DNA of 56,266 nt from Desulfamplus magnetovallimortis (GTDB lineage: Bacteria > Desulfobacterota > Desulfobacteria > Desulfobacterales > Desulfobacteraceae). The notes beneath the pieces are model-generated. The model was given only the letters and a program-made list of their open reading frames with translations. It ran no database searches and was not told where the DNA came from. The stretch is taken from positions 678,856 to 735,121 of the forward strand of contig NZ_LT828540.1 of assembly GCF_900170035.1 (NCBI RefSeq), written 5' to 3'. The position numbers were made by a program, and so were the translations under genes. Every line of letters starts with the position of its first letter. The stretch's first letter is position 1. This document shows, one piece after another, positions 24,214 through 34,352 of this stretch.

Positions 24214-25782
24214 TCATCCCTGTTTTTTAACAATTTTCAAGACCATCAGCAATTCGGGCATTTTACAAAAATATGCCCCCAATATATAGAATATACCACC
24301 TGCAATCACTGACACAAAAACCCCTAAAAACATGCTTAGTTTTACAGAATATATTTCTGGGGGGCAAAAAAATAATGAAATTTGCTGAACTAAAATAAAC
24401 ATCATAGCAGAAAGAAGAAGTGACCTGCAAGCTGTACCAATTATCTCCTTCCATTCAAAATGGAAAATAATCACAGTGACACCATAAAAAAGAAGCATAC
24501 AATTTAATATGGACGCAATGGATATTGAAAGGGCAAGCCCTGAAATACCCATAGTTTTCATCAGAAAAAAAGAGACAATTATATTTAAAAGAATTGAGGC
24601 AACAGCAGCCTTTAAAGGTAGTCTAAAATTTGAGAGACTGTAAAAAAGGGGCAGAAACAATCTTGTACCTGAAAAAGCCCAAATTCCCAGGGAGAGAAAC
24701 AAAAGCACATCTCCTGTACGCTGAACATCACAAATTTCAAACGCACCCTGATGAAAAAGCAGTGCTGCTATTGGTTCACGCAGGACAATAAGACCTGCCA
24801 TAGAAGGAATTGTCATAAAAATAGCCATGCGTATCCCCTTTATAAACAGTTCAGATGCGTCAACTCTCTGTTTTGATTTAAAAAGCCTTGTAAGTTCTGG
24901 TAAAAGAGATGTTGAAAGAGATACTGTAAAAAGAGCAAGGGGAAACTGAACAAGCCTGTCTGCATAATAAAGGTATGAAATGCTTCCATCTGCAAGAAGT
25001 GACGCCATAAAAGTAGCAAACAAAAGATTTATCTGATATGCTCCCATCCCCAGCATTGCCGGAAGCATTGTTTTAAATGCCCTGACAGTTGCATTATTAT
25101 AAAATACTAATTTTCCAGGGATTTTAAATCCTCTTTTAAGCAAAAACGGAACCTGAATGGCTGCCTGAAGCAGACCTCCTGCCAAAACTCCAAAGGCCAT
25201 TGGCAAAACAGGCATATCAAAACATGGAGAGACAACAAGCACCACAAAAATCATTACAAGATTAAAAAAAATAGGTGCCATTGCAGGGGCTGCAAAGTGT
25301 CCCATGCTGTTTAGCACTCCCATAAAAACAGCCATTAAAAGCAGAGATATCACATATGGTAACATGATCAATGATAAAGTCACTTTCAAATCAAAATCAT
25401 GCCACTTGAAAATCACAACTATCCCGATTAGAGCTAAAATGACAAATGACGGAAGCATAATCCAGCCAATGGCACAACGTGCCATCCTGAACGCTTCATC
25501 CTGCCCATCTTTTACCATAATCTCTGTAAAAACAGGTATAAATGAAATGCTTAAAGCACCATCTGAAAAAAAACGTCGAAACAGATCGGGAATACGAAAA
25601 GCAGCAAAAAAAGCATCACTGTAAAAGCCAGCCCCAAGTACCATTGCTATAGATGCATCACGCACAAACCCCAAAATCCTGCTTGCAAACATTGCAATGG
25701 TAATAACACCTGCCCCCTTGATTATTTTACTGTAAGCTTCATTAGAGTTTAATTCATCTTCATGGTTCAAAGCAGGCTCCAT
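24214..25782 (-). CDS. murJ: Lipid II flippase MurJ (MviN)
   Basis: 522 residues with about 14 hydrophobic segments, the MurJ count. The diagnostic N-terminal block SRILGFVRDASIAMVLG, then FRIPDLFRRFFSDGALS with the conserved Arg and Asp residues, is present (about residues 34-80). MurJ moves lipid-linked peptidoglycan precursor across the inner membrane. It is followed on the same strand by the FtsB-like gene, so cell-wall and division functions are grouped. A hydrophilic N-terminal extension of about 20 residues precedes the first membrane helix. Confidence 0.95.
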   Translation of the reverse strand: MEPALNHEDELNSNEAYSKIIKGAGVITIAMFASRILGFVRDASIAMVLGAGFYSDAFFAAFRIPDLFRRFFSDGALSISFIPVFTEIMVKDGQDEAFRMARCAIGWIMLPSFVILALIGIVVIFKWHDFDLKVTLSLIMLPYVISLLLMAVFMGVLNSMGHFAAPAMAPIFFNLVMIFVVLVVSPCFDMPVLPMAFGVLAGGLLQAAIQVPFLLKRGFKIPGKLVFYNNATVRAFKTMLPAMLGMGAYQINLLFATFMASLLADGSISYLYYADRLVQFPLALFTVSLSTSLLPELTRLFKSKQRVDASELFIKGIRMAIFMTIPSMAGLIVLREPIAALLFHQGAFEICDVQRTGDVLLFLSLGIWAFSGTRLFLPLFYSLSNFRLPLKAAVASILLNIIVSFFLMKTMGISGLALSISIASILNCMLLFYGVTVIIFHFEWKEIIGTACRSLLLSAMMFILVQQISLFFCPPEIYSVKLSMFLGVFVSVIAGGIFYILGAYFCKMPELLMVLKIVKKQG

Positions 25783-25828
25783 ACAAAGTGCTAATTAGTG
25801 TTTTGAGAGGTATAAATGCAGTTTTTTC

Positions 25829-25857
25829 TTGACAAAACATGCAAATCTATTTAATTT
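25829..25857 (+). promoter_or_regulatory. Probable rpsT promoter
   Basis: TTGACA at 25829-25834 with TAATTT 17 nt downstream, 80 nt before the rpsT start. Also lies 47 nt upstream of murJ on the other strand, so the two are divergent. Confidence 0.5.
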
Positions 25858-25936
25858 TATCCACTTAAATATCAGGATTTATTTTTTAAATTTATTGTTT
25901 GGCACCTAAAATAATTTATCAAGGAGTGAAGAAAAC

Positions 25937-26191
25937 TTGGCTAACCACAAATCAGCACTGAAACGCGCAAAACAGAATGAAGTTAAAAGAATGAGAAACA
26001 AATCTACCCGTTCCGCTATGAAAACAGCTATCAAAAAAGTACAGGCTGCAAAGGATCAGGGAGCTGAAAATATAACTGAATTAATGCAGTATGCACAGTC
26101 TGTAATTTCAAAGGCAGCTAAAAAAGGAATACTGCACCAAAATACAGCATCACGTAAGATTTCAAGACTCTCAAAGTACGTAAGTGCTTAA
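25937..26191 (+). CDS. rpsT: 30S ribosomal protein S20
   Basis: 84 residues, Lys/Ala-rich, with the S20 signature ANHKSALKRAKQNE at the start and NTASRKISRLSK near the end. It binds 16S rRNA. The start codon is TTG, with AAGGAG 10 nt upstream. E. coli rpsT also uses a UUG start, which there takes part in autoregulation, so the same device may work here. A hairpin GAGACGTAC-AACA-GTACGTCTC (26206-26227) lies 15 nt after the stop, without a clear T-run. Confidence 0.97.
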   Translation: MANHKSALKRAKQNEVKRMRNKSTRSAMKTAIKKVQAAKDQGAENITELMQYAQSVISKAAKKGILHQNTASRKISRLSKYVSA

Positions 26192-26205
26192 ATTTATTTA
26201 TATAT

Positions 26206-26227
26206 GAGACGTACAACAGTACGTCTC
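26206..26227 (+). terminator. Hairpin after rpsT
   Basis: A perfect 9-bp stem GAGACGTAC/GTACGTCTC with AACA loop, extendable by A-T pairs. No poly-T tract follows, so it is probably a 3'-end stabiliser or weak terminator. From here to 26381 nothing else is recognised. Confidence 0.5.
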
Positions 26228-26381
26228 AATATATCCTAAAAAAATAAGTTGATTAACCGAAAAAGGTAAAATGCCATAGTGGGGGTTGAGCCTTTACACA
26301 TCAATCATGAAATTTGATAGACCATGAAAATTTAAGAAATTTAAGTATCCCAAATAATTTTGAAATTATATGAAGGATGTA

Positions 26382-27020
26382 TTAAAAATTATCTGCCATA
26401 CGACTTACAATACGTTGTGCCATCCTGTGAAAGACCTTTTCCACCACCTCTTTTTTAGCTGTCTCATCAGCTTCATTTCCCTCCGGAACATAATACCTGT
26501 CACTTTCTGAAAAATGGTTTACAGCAAAGAGAGTATCTCCATCTGAAGACTTCATTTTTAGATTCACAACAGCGGTGACAGTTCTTTCATAAACTGCATC
26601 ATCGGCAGTTCTGCTCAATGCACCAAAGTTTATGTTAACAATTTCACCATAGATTATGGCATCAACACTTTGATTGCCTGAATATTTTTGCCTTTTAGAA
26701 CTACCTTTCCGGTCTCTCTTATTGCTCTTTAAATCTGCATCGTTTTTTGCCAAGTCTGTACCATCTCCCGAACTTTCCTGACTTTGAGAAAACCTGGATA
26801 TACTTACATCACTTATACGCATCAATTCGTCAATCAATGCTGTGGTAAAAGCTGTCTCTGCACCTATATGTGAGCTTCTGTTTTTAAACATCATAACAGA
26901 AACTGAATTAGGATTCCCAGGCAGTGAACTTTGACCGTGCAACTTATATCCGCAGGATGGTAATATGCAGAAAAAAAACACAAAAAGCAGCGAGGTAATA
27001 AAAAGTTGAAATGCTCTCAT
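26382..27020 (-). CDS. lptE: LPS-assembly lipoprotein LptE
   Basis: About 213 residues from the second ATG at 27020. That start gives a lipoprotein signal peptide directly (MRAFQLFITSLL...LPSC), with the lipidated Cys in LPSCGYKLHG. The earlier ATG at 27065 would add 15 residues encoded by a repeat fragment. LptE plugs LptD in the outer membrane. Family features are CGYKLHG, the VSVMMFKNRS strand and the C-terminal amphipathic helix. A hydrophilic Ser/Asp/Lys/Arg-rich insert occupies about residues 75-118. The normal leuS neighbour is separated here by MITE A4. Confidence 0.88.
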   Translation of the reverse strand: MRAFQLFITSLLFVFFFCILPSCGYKLHGQSSLPGNPNSVSVMMFKNRSSHIGAETAFTTALIDELMRISDVSISRFSQSQESSGDGTDLAKNDADLKSNKRDRKGSSKRQKYSGNQSVDAIIYGEIVNINFGALSRTADDAVYERTVTAVVNLKMKSSDGDTLFAVNHFSESDRYYVPEGNEADETAKKEVVEKVFHRMAQRIVSRMADNF

Positions 27021-27041
27021 AAGAAAATTATTCTTTGTTTT

Positions 27042-27062
27042 TATATTAGAAAGTCTCAATAA
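27042..27062 (-). repeat. Family B fragment before lptE
   Basis: On the minus strand TGTTATTGAGACTTTCTAAT matches the right end of family B units such as B5. It supplies the first codons of the longer lptE frame, which argues against that start. Confidence 0.45.
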
Positions 27063-27065
27063 CAT

Positions 27066-27235
27066 CTCAAAATCGACAACTACAACCTCTTGAGCCTTGT
27101 CAATACTGTCTGAATCAGGATTCCCAAGATTAACAGGATAAGGCAGGATTATCTATCATCATCTTTTTTATCCTGTTTATCTTGATTCAGACAAATTCAG
27201 TAACTGGAAAAAAGCAATAAGATGTCGATTTTGAG
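27066..27235 (+). mobile_element. Family A MITE, copy A4 (170 bp)
   Basis: Perfect 13-bp inverted ends CTCAAAATCGACA and TGTCGATTTTGAG, with a perfect 6-bp duplication TAACAT at 27060-27065 and 27236-27241. The element sits between leuS and lptE, which are commonly one operon, and its edge is one base from the upstream lptE ATG. Confidence 0.92.
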
Positions 27236-27252
27236 TAACATACTAATATATT

Positions 27253-27337
27253 CTGAATCACAGATTACCATGATTAATGGATTGCACTGATTATAAAATC
27301 TGTGTGAGCCGTGCTATCTTTTTAACCCGTGATTCAG
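27253..27337. repeat. Inverted repeat CTGAATCAC...GTGATTCAG
   Basis: Perfect 9-bp ends around about 67 bp of AT-rich sequence with internal AGATTAC/TTATAAAATCT-like pairing. Same style as the CTGAATCAGGAT core of family A. It lies in the gap between leuS and A4. Confidence 0.45.
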
Positions 27338-27413
27338 ACAAGTGGACAAAATAAAGTGGACGAAATAAAAATCATTCCCTTTTTTCAATCATGACTCAAT
27401 ATTAGTTCATTCC

Positions 27414-30128
27414 CTACACAACAATATTGACAAGCTTATTTTTAACAACAATAACCTTTCTGACACTCTTGTCCCCAATGTGCTTTTGAACTGTCTCATC
27501 AGCCAATGCTTTTTCACGAATGGTATCCTCGTTGCTGTTGACGTCAATGGAGAATTTTGACCGAAGCTTACCGTTTACCTGTACAACAATGAGCATCTCA
27601 TCGGACACAAGTGCATCTTCTCTGTATGAAGGCCACTTTTGATTCACAATTGATGGGGTATTACCCATTTTTTCCCAAAGCTCCTCGGCAAAATGAGGGA
27701 CAATAGGTGATAGCAGAAGAACAATATTTTTAATGCAAAAATGAGCCACAGCCTTAATTTCATCCATATCTGCGGCTTTTAAATCAGTGCCTGAAGCATT
27801 TTTGCTGTTTTTTCCATCTTTAGAATCGTTCAGGGTGCTTGCAGAAGAGAGGCTTTCAGTTGCATTTTCAGAAGTCAGACCAGAAGCATACATGGCATTT
27901 ACAAGCTCCATTACAGCACTGATCGCAGTATTGAAATGAAAGCTGTTTTCAATGTCCTCGGTAACCTTTTTAATGGTCTGATGTGCCTTGATGTAAAGTT
28001 TTTTTGCATTTTCATCACAGAGATCCGAAAGTGTTCCTGTATATGGAGCAATCTCTTTGCCACTGCCGGATTTTACAAGTTCCATGCATGAGTCAGCAAG
28101 GCGCCAAACACGATTAATAAAACGATAGCACCCTTCCACACCATCATCGTTCCATTCAAGATCCCTTTCAGGAGGTGCTGCAAAAAGACAGAAAAGTCTT
28201 GTAATATCTGCTCCGTACCTTGCAAGCAGATCATTTGGATCAATGACATTTTTCTTTGACTTAGACATCTTTATTACCCTGCCAACGGTCACATCACTTC
28301 CACATTTTTTGCAGGTTACCTTGTCATCTTCGATTTTTGCATCTTCAGGAAAGATATAACCGTGCTCAGAGCATGTCATGGTCTCCTTGCACACCATCCC
28401 TTGAGTCAAAAGATTTGTAAAAGGCTCCTTAAAGTCTATAAGTCCGAGTGTATTGAGTACACGCATGAAATATCTGGAATAGAGAAGATGAAGAATGGCA
28501 TGTTCTACGCCTCCAATATATTGATCCACCGGCATCCAGTAGTTGACAGCATCTTTGTCAAACATTGCTGTGTTGCAGTGGGGGCTGCAGTAGCGAATAA
28601 AATACCAGGAAGACTCAACAAAAGTATCCATTGTATCTGTATCTCTATGTGCGTCGGTGCAACCGCAGGCTGGACATGTTGTCTTTTTGAAATAATCAAG
28701 TGAGGGAAGTGGAGAACCGCCATTTTCAAGAAGATCGGCATCTTCAGGAAGCTTTACCGGCAATTCATTTTCAGGTACAGGAACAACACCGCAGGATGGA
28801 CAGTGAATGACAGGAATGGGACTTCCCCAGTATCGCTGCCTTGATATACCCCAGTCCCTCAAACGGAAACTTACTGTCTTTTTACCGGCTCCTGTCCCTT
28901 CAAGCCACATTGTTATCTCATCCATTGCAGATTTATTGTCCATGCCATCGTATCTGCCGGAGTTGACAAGGTTTCCAGGCCCTGTATATGCCTCTGTCAT
29001 TGCTGCACCGTCAAGAGGAAGAGATTCCCGGGGCTGAATCACCACAACCACATCAAGGCCATATTTCCTTGCAAAGTCAAAATCACGCTGGTCATGGGCA
29101 GGTACAGACATTACAGCACCTGTGCCATACTCCATAAGTGCAAAGTTGGCTGTATAGACAGGCATTCTCCGTCCGCTTGCAGGATTGATACAGAACGCAC
29201 CTGTGAAAACACCCTCTTTTTCATATTTTTCTATACCGGAAGATGATCTCTCCTGCCGTGATATTTTTTCCACAAAAGCAGCAACTTCAGCTTCCTGTTC
29301 CGTGCCTTTGGACAAAGATTCAACCATTGGATGTTCAGGGGCAAGACACATGAAAGTTGACCCGAACAGTGTGTCAGGGCGTGTTGTAAAAACAGTTATT
29401 TTCTCTTCACGTCCTTCAACATCAAAGGATATCTCTGAACCTATGCTTTTACCAATCCAGTTTTTCTGCATCACTGTAACCTTATCCGGCCAGCCGGGCA
29501 GTTTATCACAGTACAGGAGCAGATCTTCAGCATGGTCAGTTATTCTGAAAAACCATTGGAAAAGCTTTTTCTGCAGAACAGGATCTCCGCATCTCCAGCA
29601 GAGATCTGCCTCCACCTGCTCATTGGCAAGTACAGTCTGGCAATGCTCACACCAGTTGACATATGACTCTTTTCTATAGACCATATCCTTTTCAAGCATC
29701 TTTACAAAGAGCCACTGTTCCCATCTGTAATACTCAGGACGGCATGTGGCAATCTCCCGATCCCAGTCATATGAAAAGCCCATTTTTTTTAACTGGCGGC
29801 GCATGGTGGCAATATTCTCATATGTCCATGCAGCAGGATGTGTCTTATTGTCAATTGCGGCATTTTCTGCTGGCATTCCAAAGGCATCCCAGCCCATTGG
29901 ATGGAGAACATTGTAGCCGTTCATTCTTTTATATCTTGCCACAACATCACCAATGGTGTAGTTTCTCACATGTCCCATATGGATTTTGCCGGATGGATAT
30001 GGAAACATCTCAAGAAGATAGTATTTTTCTCTGGACATATCTTCAGATACTTTAAAGATATGATTTTCCTGCCAGTACTGCTGCCATTTTGATTCAACCT
30101 GATCAGGCGAATATCGATCATCCATCAT
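27414..30128 (-). CDS. leuS: Leucyl-tRNA synthetase
   Basis: 904 residues, class I. The HIGH motif appears as HMGH (residues 50-53) and the KMSKS loop near residues 620-624. The CP1 editing domain (about 220-420) has the expected TTRPDT block, and [10 protein letters not shown] follows. The anticodon-binding region is interrupted at about residues 746-785 by a Ser/Asn/Asp/Lys-rich stretch not expected in the family, between NAMYAS and [10 protein letters not shown]. The C-terminal VVQVNGKLR motif is intact, so the enzyme should be functional. Two adjacent Met codons start it, with GGAGG upstream. Confidence 0.97.
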   Translation of the reverse strand: MMDDRYSPDQVESKWQQYWQENHIFKVSEDMSREKYYLLEMFPYPSGKIHMGHVRNYTIGDVVARYKRMNGYNVLHPMGWDAFGMPAENAAIDNKTHPAAWTYENIATMRRQLKKMGFSYDWDREIATCRPEYYRWEQWLFVKMLEKDMVYRKESYVNWCEHCQTVLANEQVEADLCWRCGDPVLQKKLFQWFFRITDHAEDLLLYCDKLPGWPDKVTVMQKNWIGKSIGSEISFDVEGREEKITVFTTRPDTLFGSTFMCLAPEHPMVESLSKGTEQEAEVAAFVEKISRQERSSSGIEKYEKEGVFTGAFCINPASGRRMPVYTANFALMEYGTGAVMSVPAHDQRDFDFARKYGLDVVVVIQPRESLPLDGAAMTEAYTGPGNLVNSGRYDGMDNKSAMDEITMWLEGTGAGKKTVSFRLRDWGISRQRYWGSPIPVIHCPSCGVVPVPENELPVKLPEDADLLENGGSPLPSLDYFKKTTCPACGCTDAHRDTDTMDTFVESSWYFIRYCSPHCNTAMFDKDAVNYWMPVDQYIGGVEHAILHLLYSRYFMRVLNTLGLIDFKEPFTNLLTQGMVCKETMTCSEHGYIFPEDAKIEDDKVTCKKCGSDVTVGRVIKMSKSKKNVIDPNDLLARYGADITRLFCLFAAPPERDLEWNDDGVEGCYRFINRVWRLADSCMELVKSGSGKEIAPYTGTLSDLCDENAKKLYIKAHQTIKKVTEDIENSFHFNTAISAVMELVNAMYASGLTSENATESLSSASTLNDSKDGKNSKNASGTDLKAADMDEIKAVAHFCIKNIVLLLSPIVPHFAEELWEKMGNTPSIVNQKWPSYREDALVSDEMLIVVQVNGKLRSKFSIDVNSNEDTIREKALADETVQKHIGDKSVRKVIVVKNKLVNIVV

Positions 30129-30345
30129 AAACTCACTTAACCTCCAAAGCCCAGTGCATAACGCAAAGTCCCATATTAAATGATAAATCTTAAAAGACCC
30201 TTAAATGCCACAATATCATCTAAATAGCAAGTATCCACAATCGGGATATTGAATAAATAATTTGACTTGCCTTTCACAATTTAATAGTTGTTATCAAAAT
30301 TATGCTACCATAAAATTACAGGGAGGATGCAAAAATAAGCATTGA

Positions 30346-31821
30346 ATGACAAGAAAGATATTGATTAACGCACTGGATTCCGGTGAATGTCGAATCGTTA
30401 CCATAAAAGATAATAAACTTGAGGAGCTTCACCTTGAGACATCATCAAGGGAAATGACCCAGGGGAACATCTATAAAGGTATTATCGTCAGAGTTGAACC
30501 CAGCCTACAGGCTGTTTTTGTTGATTACGGAGCAGAAAAAAACGGTTTTCTCCAGAAGCAGGAGATACACTCTGACTATTTCATGGACAGCGATTCAGGT
30601 GACAGAAGCCTTACTACCATTGTCAAAAAAGGACAAGAATTGATTGTCCAGGTCACCAAGGATCCCATAATGCACAAAGGTGCAATGCTCACCACTTTTA
30701 TTTCACTGCCTGGAAGACTTTCGGTGCTGATGCCAGGAAGCACAACCCGTGGTGTTTCAAGACAGATAGAAAGTGAAGATGAGCGCAAGCGGCTAAAGGA
30801 CGTTGTTGAAAAAATGAAGTTGCCCGAAGGGTTTGGATTGATTGTCAGAACTGCAGGAAAAGACGCTAACAAAACAATGCTGACAAATGATCTCAAATAC
30901 CTGTTGAGGGCATGGAAAAACATCAACGAAAAAAGTATTGAAAGCCCTGCTCCGTCACTACTTTACAAAGAACAGAATCTTGCTGTCCGCTCTCTTAGGG
31001 ACTACTTTACAGCAGAGGTCTCGGAGATATTAATTGATGATGCCGAAGTGTTCAGGGAGGTAAAGGATTTCATCAAAATAATTGCTCCGAAACAGCAGAA
31101 AATTGTCAGACTTTTCAAAGGTGAACGCCCAATATTCACAAAATATCAGCTTGAAGATCAGATAGCGTCCATATTTGACACCCATGTTCCTCTGAAATCA
31201 GGTGGTGCAATTGTAATTGACCAGACCGAGGCACTTGTGGCAATTGACGTAAATTCCGGCAAATCCACAGGTATGAAAAATATTGAGCAGACTGCCTATC
31301 ACACAAACCTTGAAGCTGCAGAAGAGGTTGCAAGACAGCTACGGCTCAGGGATATGGGGGGATTGATAGTTGTGGATTTCATAGATATGAAAGACGCTCG
31401 TCACAAGGCTGAAATTGCAAAAGTGCTGAAAAATCACCTTAAATCAGACAAGGCCAAAACAAAGGTTGGAGCTATTTCAAGATTTGGGCTTCTGGAGATG
31501 TCTCGGCAGAGGCTCAGGCCATCCATCACCTTTGGCAGCTTTTCGACATGTATTCACTGCAAAGGCAGAGGCATGGTGCCATCCATTGAAAACACAGCAC
31601 TTGCTTTCATGCGTCAGCTTAACCTGAAAACAATCAAAGGTGACATAAAGTCTATTACTGCAACGCTTCCTGCTGATGTAGCAGAATTTCTGCTAAACAA
31701 AAAGAGAAAGGAGATGGTGGAAATAGAAACCCGAAGAAACATTTCAATATCCATTATCGGTTCTCCTGGTATGATAAGAGGAGAGATGAAATTTTCATGT
31801 GAAAAGGAACATACGGCATAG
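30346..31821 (+). CDS. rng: Ribonuclease G/E family endoribonuclease
   Basis: 491 residues, the RNase G length; the long C-terminal degradosome scaffold of RNase E is absent. The S1 domain (about 38-120) opens with NIYKGIIVRVEPSLQAVFVDYG. The catalytic metal site is in AIDVNSGKSTG and VVDFIDMKD, and the Zn-link is CIHCKGRG. It cleaves single-stranded AU-rich RNA and processes 16S and 5S rRNA precursors. An in-frame stop directly before the ATG fixes the start region. GGGAGG lies rather far (about 19 nt) upstream. Confidence 0.94.
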   Translation: MTRKILINALDSGECRIVTIKDNKLEELHLETSSREMTQGNIYKGIIVRVEPSLQAVFVDYGAEKNGFLQKQEIHSDYFMDSDSGDRSLTTIVKKGQELIVQVTKDPIMHKGAMLTTFISLPGRLSVLMPGSTTRGVSRQIESEDERKRLKDVVEKMKLPEGFGLIVRTAGKDANKTMLTNDLKYLLRAWKNINEKSIESPAPSLLYKEQNLAVRSLRDYFTAEVSEILIDDAEVFREVKDFIKIIAPKQQKIVRLFKGERPIFTKYQLEDQIASIFDTHVPLKSGGAIVIDQTEALVAIDVNSGKSTGMKNIEQTAYHTNLEAAEEVARQLRLRDMGGLIVVDFIDMKDARHKAEIAKVLKNHLKSDKAKTKVGAISRFGLLEMSRQRLRPSITFGSFSTCIHCKGRGMVPSIENTALAFMRQLNLKTIKGDIKSITATLPADVAEFLLNKKRKEMVEIETRRNISISIIGSPGMIRGEMKFSCEKEHTA

Positions 31822-31851
31822 TTTTTTTACCGTCAAAGAAAAAACTCAACC

Positions 31852-31880
31852 TTGACAGACTGCACGCTTTTGTGTATCTG
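31852..31880 (+). promoter_or_regulatory. Possible promoter of yajC-secD-secF
   Basis: TTGACA (31852-31857), 17 nt, TATCTG (31875-31880). It would give a leader of about 120 nt before yajC. Consensus match only; the -10 box is weak. Confidence 0.35.
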
Positions 31881-32009
31881 AGACAGTCGCAACTGAGTAA
31901 TTACCATTTTCGGTTATCTGAAAAATTATATTAATATTTTCAGGATATTATCTCCTGAAAAGAGCTGAAACAGGACTTTTTTTGAAGTTCGTTAAAAATG
32001 GAGGGATTA

Positions 32010-32360
32010 ATGATTAGTACCGCATATGCAATGGGACAGGCAGGCGCACCAGGTGGTCAGGCAGGAGGTTTTACAGCATTTGTGCCTTTGATTCTGATGT
32101 TTGTTATCTTCTACTTTCTTTTGATAAGACCCCAACAGAAAAAAGCTAAAGAGCACCAGAACATGATCAACAATCTGAAAAAAGGTGACAGAATAATAAC
32201 TTCAGGAGGTGTTCACGGCACCATTACATCGCTTGGAGATACCACCGTATCCCTTGAGATTGCGGAGAATGTCAAGATTAAAATTAACAGGGGAAATGTT
32301 GCAGGTCTCATGCAGAAGCCCTCTTCCGCACCTTCTAAAAAAGATAAAAACAGCAAGTAA
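32010..32360 (+). CDS. yajC: Preprotein translocase subunit YajC
   Basis: 116 residues from the ATG with GGAGGG 6 nt upstream; the ATG four codons earlier overlaps that ribosome site. One membrane helix (about 24-42: FVPLILMFVIFYFLLIRP) is followed by the family QQKKAKEHQNMI motif and a small basic domain with GDRIITSGGVHGTI. YajC associates with SecDF. The Gly/Ala/Gln-rich residues before the helix are normal for the family. Confidence 0.95.
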   Translation: MISTAYAMGQAGAPGGQAGGFTAFVPLILMFVIFYFLLIRPQQKKAKEHQNMINNLKKGDRIITSGGVHGTITSLGDTTVSLEIAENVKIKINRGNVAGLMQKPSSAPSKKDKNSK

Positions 32361-32396
32361 TTCGGAAATATTAAGGGTATCTTAATATGAAATTCT

Positions 32397-32496
32397 GATG
32401 AACCTGTAAAAAGCCCGTTTTCAGGATTTTTTAAGCTTTAACATACTGAAATTACTAACAGCGTCTCTGGTGTTCGTGACTTTTTACAAAACCATC
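32397..32496 (+). mobile_element. Family D MITE, copy D3 (100 bp)
   Basis: Begins GATGAACCTGTAAAAAGCCC and ends CTTTTTACAAAACCATC. Perfect 6-bp duplication AATTCT at 32391-32396 and 32497-32502. It lies inside the yajC-secD spacer. Confidence 0.9.
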
Positions 32497-32547
32497 AATT
32501 CTGAAAGCTGAAAAAAATACAAGATACCATTTTCAGGAGCAGACAAA

Positions 32548-34125
32548 TTGAAAAAAATTACATGGAGAGGGATGAGCATTGCAACCGTAATATTGGTTGC
32601 CCTGATATATGTCCTGCCCACACTGGCCAATAATTGCTGGCCCCATAAAAAAATAAATCTTGGACTTGACCTTCAGGGTGGAATGCATCTTGTGTTGGAA
32701 GTCCAGACAGAAAAAGCTGTTGAAACAACAATTGAACGCACTATCCACGAAATTAAGCAGGAGTTGAGAAAAAAGAATATAAAACATCTTGGTGTTTCCC
32801 ATAACTCTGATAACTCAATCTCTATTCAAGTGCAGAACCAGGCAGATCTTGAATCTGTAAATCCTGTTATTGCTGATGAGTTTGGAAATTTTGAAGTCTC
32901 CTCAACCCAGAAACAGGGTGAAAAAAGAACAGTTGTTCTGAAACTTCCCCATGCTGAAGTTGTAAATATCAAAAAAATGGCCACTGATCAGGCACTTGAA
33001 ACCATCAGAAACAGAATAGATGCCTTTGGAGTAAGTGAGCCTGATATAAGACTTCAGGGAGAAAACAGGATTCAGGTTCAGCTTCCTGGCATACAGGAAA
33101 CCCAGAGAGCAAAGGAGCTTATTGGAAGAACTGCAAGGCTTAACTTTCAGCTTGTTGATGAGACAGGTGATGTAAAAAGTGCAGAAACCAGCAGCCCTCC
33201 GCCAGGAGATGAAATTCTCTACCAGATACAGGAGGATCCTGTAACTGGTGCAACATCAAAGGTACCCTACCTGATTCAGAAACGTGTACTGCTTGATGGA
33301 AGCTCACTGACTGATGCAAAGGTAATGATTGACTCCCAGTTCAACGAGCCCTATGTAAGTATTGAGTTTGATAGAAAAGGGGCACGTATATTTGAGCAGA
33401 TCACAGGTGAAAACATCAAGAAAAGACTGGCCATTGTCCTTGATAAAACCGTATATTCTGCACCGGTTATTCAGGATCGCATTGCCGGTGGTCAGGCAAG
33501 AATAACTGGAAACTTTACAACTGAAGAGGCAAGGGATCTTGCCATCGTCCTTAGAGCAGGAGCATTGCCTGCCCCTGTCAACATAATTGAAGAGAGAACA
33601 GTAGGGCCAACTCTTGGTGCTGACTCAATCCGTATGGGACTTCTTTCCATGGTGGCCGGCGGTATCCTGGTGATTATCTTCATGGTTATTTACTATAAAG
33701 GGGCAGGAGTTATAGCAGATATTGCCCTTCTGGTTAACATCCTTCTGATTGGAGGAGGACTTGCAGCCTTTCAGGCAACCCTTACCCTTCCGGGTATTGC
33801 AGGCATCATACTTACAATTGGCATGGCTGTGGATGCAAATGTTATCATCTTTGAAAGAATCAGGGAAGAGCTTGCCTCCGGCAAAACCCCTGCTGCCTCA
33901 ATAAATGCAGGATTTGACAGAGCTGCTCTTACAATTCTTGATGCCAATGTCACAACGCTCATTGCAGCAGTTGTGCTGTTTCAATTTGGGACAGGTCCTG
34001 TTAAAGGTTTTGCAGTCACCCTTGGCCTTGGAATAGTTGCAAGCCTCTTTACAGCACTTGTTCTGTCAAAGAGTATCTTCCAATCCATGGTTTCCGGCAA
34101 AAAAACAGCCACTTTAAGCATTTAA
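32548..34125 (+). CDS. secD: Protein translocase subunit SecD
   Basis: 525 residues. TTG start with CAGGAG 8 nt upstream. Topology: one N-terminal helix (about 7-24), a large periplasmic region with the GLDLQGGMHLVLEV signature (about 37-50), then five membrane helices from about residue 355. The conserved membrane motif AVDANVIIFERIREEL is intact (about 428-443). With SecF it uses the proton or sodium gradient to pull proteins through SecYEG. Confidence 0.96.
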   Translation: MKKITWRGMSIATVILVALIYVLPTLANNCWPHKKINLGLDLQGGMHLVLEVQTEKAVETTIERTIHEIKQELRKKNIKHLGVSHNSDNSISIQVQNQADLESVNPVIADEFGNFEVSSTQKQGEKRTVVLKLPHAEVVNIKKMATDQALETIRNRIDAFGVSEPDIRLQGENRIQVQLPGIQETQRAKELIGRTARLNFQLVDETGDVKSAETSSPPPGDEILYQIQEDPVTGATSKVPYLIQKRVLLDGSSLTDAKVMIDSQFNEPYVSIEFDRKGARIFEQITGENIKKRLAIVLDKTVYSAPVIQDRIAGGQARITGNFTTEEARDLAIVLRAGALPAPVNIIEERTVGPTLGADSIRMGLLSMVAGGILVIIFMVIYYKGAGVIADIALLVNILLIGGGLAAFQATLTLPGIAGIILTIGMAVDANVIIFERIREELASGKTPAASINAGFDRAALTILDANVTTLIAAVVLFQFGTGPVKGFAVTLGLGIVASLFTALVLSKSIFQSMVSGKKTATLSI

Positions 34126-34129
34126 ATAG

Positions 34130-34329
34130 GATGACCTGTAAAAAGTCCGGTTTAAAGAGTTTTAAGGAATGGGGTTTAAACAACTTGCCCATTTAAACAC
34201 GAGACCCCGGGCATCCCGCCCGCTTCGTTGATCAAAATGGGAAAGTTATTTTGTACTCATTCATAAATCAATGAGACTTTGAATTTATTAACATATGGAT
34301 TTGATTTTTGGACTTTTTGTAAGACCATC
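34130..34329 (+). mobile_element. Family D element, enlarged copy D4 (200 bp)
   Basis: D-type ends GATGACCTGTAAAAAGTCC and GGACTTTTTGTAAGACCATC, with near-duplication AAATAG/AAATAA outside. It is 200 bp, twice the standard length, because unrelated sequence with GGGCATCCCGCCCGCTTC replaces the core. It fills the secD-secF spacer. Confidence 0.7.
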
Positions 34330-34352
34330 AAATAAAAGGATTTTAACAGATA

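Noticed and set aside
288-27235. Family A copies as a dispersed CRISPR-like array
   Set aside because: Copies are kilobases apart with no spacers of constant length and have transposition duplications.
29185-30055. Open frames of 130-164 codons antisense to leuS
   Set aside because: Shadows of the high-confidence leuS frame, without family resemblance or start signals.
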